Shown: positions 59,750 through 64,000 of the stretch, one piece after another
Numbering within the stretch: position 1 is the stretch's first letter
How the letters are laid out: the number at the start of each line of letters is the position of its first letter
Source of the DNA: Gnetum montanum
Taxonomy: Eukaryota > Streptophyta > Gnetopsida > Gnetales > Gnetaceae
Length of the DNA: 64,000 nt
NCBI GenBank assembly: GCA_015680685.1
Contig: MNCI01018957.1
Location: forward strand, 178,860 to 242,859
Reading direction: 5' to 3'
The notes under the pieces: model-generated
Told to the model about the DNA's origin: nothing
Seen by the model: the letters and a program-made list of their open reading frames with translations, nothing else
Database searches by the model: none
Made by a program: the position numbers and the translations under genes

Positions 59750-60806
59750 TGTTGCAATATGAATCATCATAATTTGAGATTCTTCACAATCCTAAATATT
59801 ACTGAGCCAAGAAATTCCATAGTCACCTAATGGTTTGAAGAATGAATTTTCTAAATTAAAAAGGGACTTGTAGATCGTTAGAAAATCCAACAATATGACG
59901 TAGTGCTTTTTCCAAACATAAGCGAATAGCAAGTGAAAAAGTGAGTGTGTGGAATAGCTACTAGAACAAAAACAAGTAAAAGGCAAACACATACATGATG
60001 TAATGCAAAATAATATGTAGAATTAGATCTACAAAATAGAAAAATGTATGTAGCCAAATAGAGATAGAAATGCAAGATAAAGTATAGGCAAATTCATTAA
60101 AATCATCTTTTAAAAAATAACAAAAATAGAAAATCAAATATCTAGGAAGAAGAACTTGGGAGGACACAGTGATCATCTTGCAAGATAGAATCAAGGATGA
60201 CTAATAATAAGCTACATTACACAATTATTTCTCTAATGTGTATGCTTGATGCAAATATGGTAGAACTACTACAGATTGGTGGTGTGCAATGATAGGAGAT
60301 TGAATCAAATTTGTACATTGATCTAGATTCAAGGGGCTTCTTTGTGTGTCAACATGGCATGAAGGGAATACAATGTATTAGCATAAAAAAAGGTGAATAA
60401 AAAAAGAACTCTAAGAAGCTAAAAATAACATACATTTTTTAATAGTTACTAGAAAGTAGCAATTTATAGAGAGGCTATCTTTGGAACTCTCTCCAAATGT
60501 TAATATTTTGATTACTAACCGAGTAGCCCCTTTCTATTTAGGGATTCTTTTCATATTTATAGGTCATAAATGCATTGTAGATTATGAAGAAACAATGCAT
60601 TGGGACCCACATAATCTTCTAGAAGGTTCTAAATAAAAGAAATGATGTGTGTAGATGATGCAAATGTTAAATGCAAAAAATGTGAAAAATAACATTTGAC
60701 ATCAAAAGAAGGATTGATGCAAGACATCAACAAGTAGAATAATGCTATACATCGAAGACAAACTTGCCAAAGAAGCTAGAGTCAAAATTAAAGTAGAAGA
60801 AAACAT
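59750..60806 (-). mobile_element. 5' LTR of the Tat/Ogre-like element
   Basis: It starts TGTTGCAATATG on the plus strand next to the primer site. A TATA box (CCTATAAATATG on the minus strand, about 60553-60564) supports an LTR. The outer border (AAAACA near 60806) is approximate. The 3' LTR was not found. Confidence 0.5.
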
Positions 60807-60829
60807 TAGATGTTGAAACTATCATTTTA

Positions 60830-61056
60830 TTGTTTTAATATTTTAATAATAAAAAATGAAACTATCTTATGCCTCAATCATACTTAACCATACTAATTGA
60901 ACTAACACAAGTACTAATTGGAAAGTGAATGATCAACTACCTAACACTTAATTATCTAGGATCATTCTAGCCTTAAGTTTCATGGAATTTGATTGGATAG
61001 TGCATATACACTTGTAATTCATATGATTGAGTGTAGAAAACTCTCGTCACTCATCA
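60830..61056 (+). mobile_element. 3' end of an Athila-like LTR
   Basis: The family phrase ATGCCTCAATCATACTTAAC and the terminus CGTCACTCATCA are present; the 5' part is missing, cut by the Tat/Ogre-like LTR next to it. Confidence 0.65.
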
Positions 61057-61713
61057 CTTGTTTAACTAAGTTAACAATTATTCTTTGGAAATACCCTAGC
61101 TAAAATCTAAATTAAATCACATGTCAAAGTTAACAATATTATCAACATTGGGCTATTACAGCCCCAACATGCATGAATGCAATGCAACCTACTATAAGCA
61201 TCAAACTTTAATCATTAAACATAAATTACATTTTGGATTACTACATGCATGCCATGGTGATTTGATTGTGGAGAATAATATTGGCCATTTGCATTTTTAA
61301 TTGTCTTGCAAATCTAATGATTCATTCTAAAGTTGTAGCAACAAGAACTCTTTTAAGTTCATAAATACATCTTTGGAAGAACTCTTTTGATATGTTTATA
61401 GTAATTTTCAATGATAACATTATTATAATTCAAAATTTAAGAACTTTGAAGCTCCTTTGTATGGTAGAATTCCTTCCTTTGACTAGCATCAAATCATTAT
61501 ATTTAAAAAAAATATCTTAAAATTTAAAGCCTTCTCATTTATTAGAGGAAAAATAAAAGAATATGCACAACCATTACTAGATCAACTTCAAACAAAAAAA
61601 CGTATATCTCATTAATATTTATGATATGGAACCTATGGCTTGAACTTTTAAGTAGTGTTAGCTTTGTTTGTTAACATAACTTATGGTTTCTCTTGGGTGA
61701 AGGGGTTTAACTT
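61057..61713. other. AT-rich spacer
   Basis: No gene. GGGCTATTACAGCCCC (61152-61167) is a short hairpin in unknown repeat debris. Confidence 0.4.
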
Positions 61714-62531
61714 TGATGAGTGGCGAGGTACCCCTACACTCAACCATACGAATACGAGTGTTTCAAGCACGATTCGATCGAACTCCGCAAACAAACTAGT
61801 TGTGGTATCTAGATAGTTATTCTTAGGTTGCAGTTCACTATCTTCCCACCTGGACTAGTATTAGCTTTGTCACGTATGGTTTATTCTAGAGTGATGTGTA
61901 TGATGTGTTTCTACACTAATGCTACTCCTGGGTATGCTGGAAAATAATATTACTAAGCTAGGAGAGAGGGTGAGAGAGAATATAAGCTAGCCTAAGTGCG
62001 ATGATCATTCGTTTCTCAATCATCTGTACACATCTTGGAGCTCGTGCACGACTACCACTAGGATTACCATGCGCAGATCCTAGGTACGCTACTGGGTTAC
62101 TAAGTAATCACACTTAATTGCTCGTGATTAAGTTGTACTCATTCCACGTTTAATAGGAGTTTAGGGTGAAGAGAGATTAACTACGAAAGCAATAAATAAC
62201 AATAACAATGAATTAATTAAACTAAGTGAATGTTGAAATGATGAAGTAATCTTGATCTTTATTTCTGGTCATGTGGGTGTCCAAGTACGTCAAACTTGAA
62301 TAAGGATGCCATACAATTACAATCATCACACTGCGGGCATGGACTGGGAGAAAAGGGTTGAGAGGAAAAAAAAAACTAAAATCAAAACTTAACTCTTAAA
62401 ACTTCCTTCTAAGTTTTCCTACCTCTTATTTATAGATGAGGAGGCAGGCTGTGATATCGCATATGCGATATCGCGTCTAGGCTGTGGTATCACGTATGCA
62501 ATATCGCGGCCAACAAAATAATAACTCATCA
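61714..62531 (-). mobile_element. Solo LTR of an Athila-like element with target duplication
   Basis: On the minus strand it starts TGATGAGTTATTA and ends GGGGTACCTCGCCACTCATCA, with TATAAATA at 62427-62434. It is flanked by a perfect 5 bp duplication AACTT (61709-61713 and 62532-62536), so the internal part was lost by LTR-LTR recombination. Its U3 carries two GATATCGC-type palindromes. Confidence 0.92.
62453..62508 (-). promoter_or_regulatory. Paired GATATCGC palindromes in the solo-LTR promoter
   Basis: A perfect 20-base palindrome GATATCGCATATGCGATATC (62453-62472), and about 15 bases further a decayed version (62486-62505) that differs from the palindrome at the window end mainly by C-to-T and G-to-A changes. 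Both lie just upstream of the TATA box. Confidence 0.75.
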
Positions 62532-62655
62532 AACTTGTAGCCAAAGAAACATGTAGTAAAATTTAAACAAAGATAACTTTATGAAAATGAATTAAATAAA
62601 CTTTAAAACATGTTATGATATTTTCAATTTTCTACAATTGGTTACTCATACATGG

Positions 62656-63576
62656 TGATGAGTCACATGGTTTGGCCACATCAATAGGATGCTATTGACA
62701 GAACCTTGTCGATGAGATCTTGTCAACATGATCCTATTGACACAGGGTTTGACCTGTTGATGTGTACCTATTGACTGGACATCCTATTTCACCTCTAAAT
62801 GTTTGCCTACCCATTGCATTTATGGTATAAGTCTCATAGTTGTAGCGAAGCTTTAGCAGTTTTTTCACTTGAAAGTTAGAATATTTTTTGAGTGCCTACA
62901 ATAGGAGTCAAAGAGTGTACCTGAGCACTTCAATGTGTGTAGAAATAAAGATGAGCTTTTTGATCAAACCTTGTAGCATTTGGACTAGATTAATTGTTTC
63001 CTTAAGCATTTGATGTTTCATGCAATTTTCTTTAATGTTTTTAAGTAATTAAGTGATTAATTAATATAGATTAAATAGCAAACATAAGTATGACCACTTC
63101 GTGCATACATCTAACTCCTGGTAATTCTAGTAACGCTTAACATTTGGTAACCCAGTAGTGTTATACGTGTTCAGGATGTGTAGGAGAAGTGGGAATGGAT
63201 GCTTATGTTAGGATTAGTAAAGTGTTAGCTAATTATTAGATTAATTTAGCAATTAATTACTTTATTATTTTTTCTTGATTCATTAGGTGACTTAGAACGT
63301 AAAAGATAAAATGATAAAAATCATATGCCTCAATAACACTTAACCATACCTTTGAACTTCACAAGTGGAAATGGGAAGACAGTGATTGCAATGGTTAGTT
63401 TCACCTCCTTAGAAAGCTAAAGTCCTTAGAATTTGACTAGTGTACTTAGAAAGCTAAAGTCCTTAGAATTTGAACTAGTGTACTTAGAAAGCTAAAGTCC
63501 TTAGAATTTGACTAGATTGCTGAGTGAATGCTAGTGATTCATATGATTGGGCGTAGGGTATACTCAATGCTCATTA
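62656..63576 (+). mobile_element. 5' LTR of a further Athila-like element
   Basis: It begins TGATGAGTCACATGG, shares the GTCGATGAGAT-type U3 strings with the LTR at 3074, and ends ATGCTCATTA (CA decayed to TA). The primer site follows at once, so this is a 5' LTR and the element runs out of the window. Confidence 0.85.
63409..63514 (+). repeat. 37-38 bp unit, almost three tandem copies, within the LTR
   Basis: The unit starting TTAGAAAGCTAAAGTCCTTA occurs at 63409, 63446 and 63484 (the last one truncated). The relatives at 3074 and 7832 lack this expansion. Confidence 0.9.
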
Positions 63577-63577
63577 T

Positions 63578-63595
63578 TGGAGCTATTTTCTGGGA
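63578..63595 (+). other. Decayed tRNA-Asp primer-binding site
   Basis: TGGAGCTATTTTCTGGGA aligns with TGGCGCCGTTGTCGGGGA at 8719; most changes are CpG-type decay. Confidence 0.7.
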
Positions 63596-63709
63596 ATTTA
63601 GTTTGATATGTGCACTATCTAAGACTTAGTGAAAATCAATTAAGGTTGTAATCATTTTAACAATAATATCAATTGTAAAAAGCACACTAATTTTTCTTCT
63701 AATTCAAAA

Positions 63710-63949
63710 ATGTCTTCCTCTCACATGGATGATTCTCAATTGAAATTCAAGCACACATCAAATCTAAGGAATGAACGATTACATTTGCTAGTGCCCCAAT
63801 AATGTTGAGTGGTATATACTCATCTTGATGAGTATGTTCCTAATTTCACCTTCATCCTACACTAGGATGACCAGATGTATTGGAGGGACATGAAGGATAA
63901 CATTATGTTGCTACCTAATCAATTAGTTCTTGGGATGCTCCAACAAACT
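63710..63949 (+). pseudogene. Start of gag, Athila-like, interrupted
   Basis: From the ATG at 63710 the frame begins MSSSHMDDSQ and, after two stops, DEYVPNFTFILH and MYWRDMKDNI, the same blocks as at 8885-9060. It is cut at 63950 by a nested LTR and the window end. Confidence 0.75.
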
Positions 63950-64000
63950 TGATGAGACGCGGTTTACACTAGGCCGCGATATCGCGTACGCGATATCGCG
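63950..64000 (+). mobile_element. Start of a nested Athila-like LTR (GATATCGCG type)
   Basis: TGATGAGACGC begins inside the gag frame and runs into a perfect 26-base palindrome (63975-64000) of the type GATATCGCGTACGCGATATC plus flanks. It shares this palindrome type with the solo LTR at 61714, so it is a younger, less decayed relative. Only its first 51 bases are in the window. Confidence 0.75.

Overview
The window is plant nuclear DNA, most likely from a gymnosperm such as a conifer. That assignment is an inference from four things: very dense nested LTR retrotransposons, a resistance-gene (NLR) relic, a PPR relic, and long AT-rich spacers. It is draft assembly: there is a 455-base run of N at 48635-49089 and single N at 9046 and 53920. 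Most coding sequence here belongs to decayed mobile elements. Only two host genes look possibly alive, both on the minus strand: a small one-helix membrane protein (43069-44778), and a gene starting with an acylation-type N-terminus (exons near 33418-34002).

Region 1 (1-22518) is stacked retrotransposons. Positions 1-4000 are the 3' end of an old Athila-like Ty3/gypsy element (accessory ORF plus LTR). Positions 4020-7831 are the gag, primer site and LTR side of a minus-strand chromovirus-like element. Positions 7832-21048 are a complete 13.2 kb Athila-like element with two 886 bp LTRs, a perfect 5 bp target duplication (AATAC), a tRNA-Asp primer site, broken gag-pol, and a long coiled-coil accessory ORF preceded by an LTR-like internal promoter. 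It sits in front of another LTR at 21534-22518.

Region 2 (22519-33400) has small tandem duplications, an NLR pseudogene on the minus strand (24936-27761) whose splice sites survive although its frame is broken, and two copies of an unusual LINE. One is nearly full length on the minus strand (27913-31440). The other is a 3' fragment whose 5' part is inverted (32130-32710). The LINE looks animal-like: coiled-coil/RRM-type ORF1, apurinic-type endonuclease, RT, and a short pentamer tail in place of poly(A).

Region 3 (33400-45020) holds the acylation-type gene, with a 5.1 kb minus-strand Copia element lodged just upstream of its start codon. After it come a roughly 190 bp satellite, a PPR pseudogene and the small membrane-protein gene, whose proposed intron contains degenerate AGACGTCT-type repeats.

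Region 4 (45020-64000) is AT-rich repeat debris. It contains simple repeats, leaders of two related LTR elements, an intronless CCR4-type nuclease pseudogene, a coiled-coil coding relic I could not identify, a minus-strand Tat/Ogre-like gag-protease relic with primer site and LTR, a solo LTR with a perfect target duplication (AACTT), and the 5' end of another Athila-like element interrupted by a further LTR at the window end.

The most interesting thread is in the Athila-like family. Several LTRs carry, within about 130 bp before the TATA box, pairs of long DNA dyads whose sequence differs between elements (GTCGAC-type, ATCGA-type, GATATCGCG-type) while the dyad layout persists. The same dyad layout recurs inside the complete element, just ahead of its coiled-coil accessory ORF.
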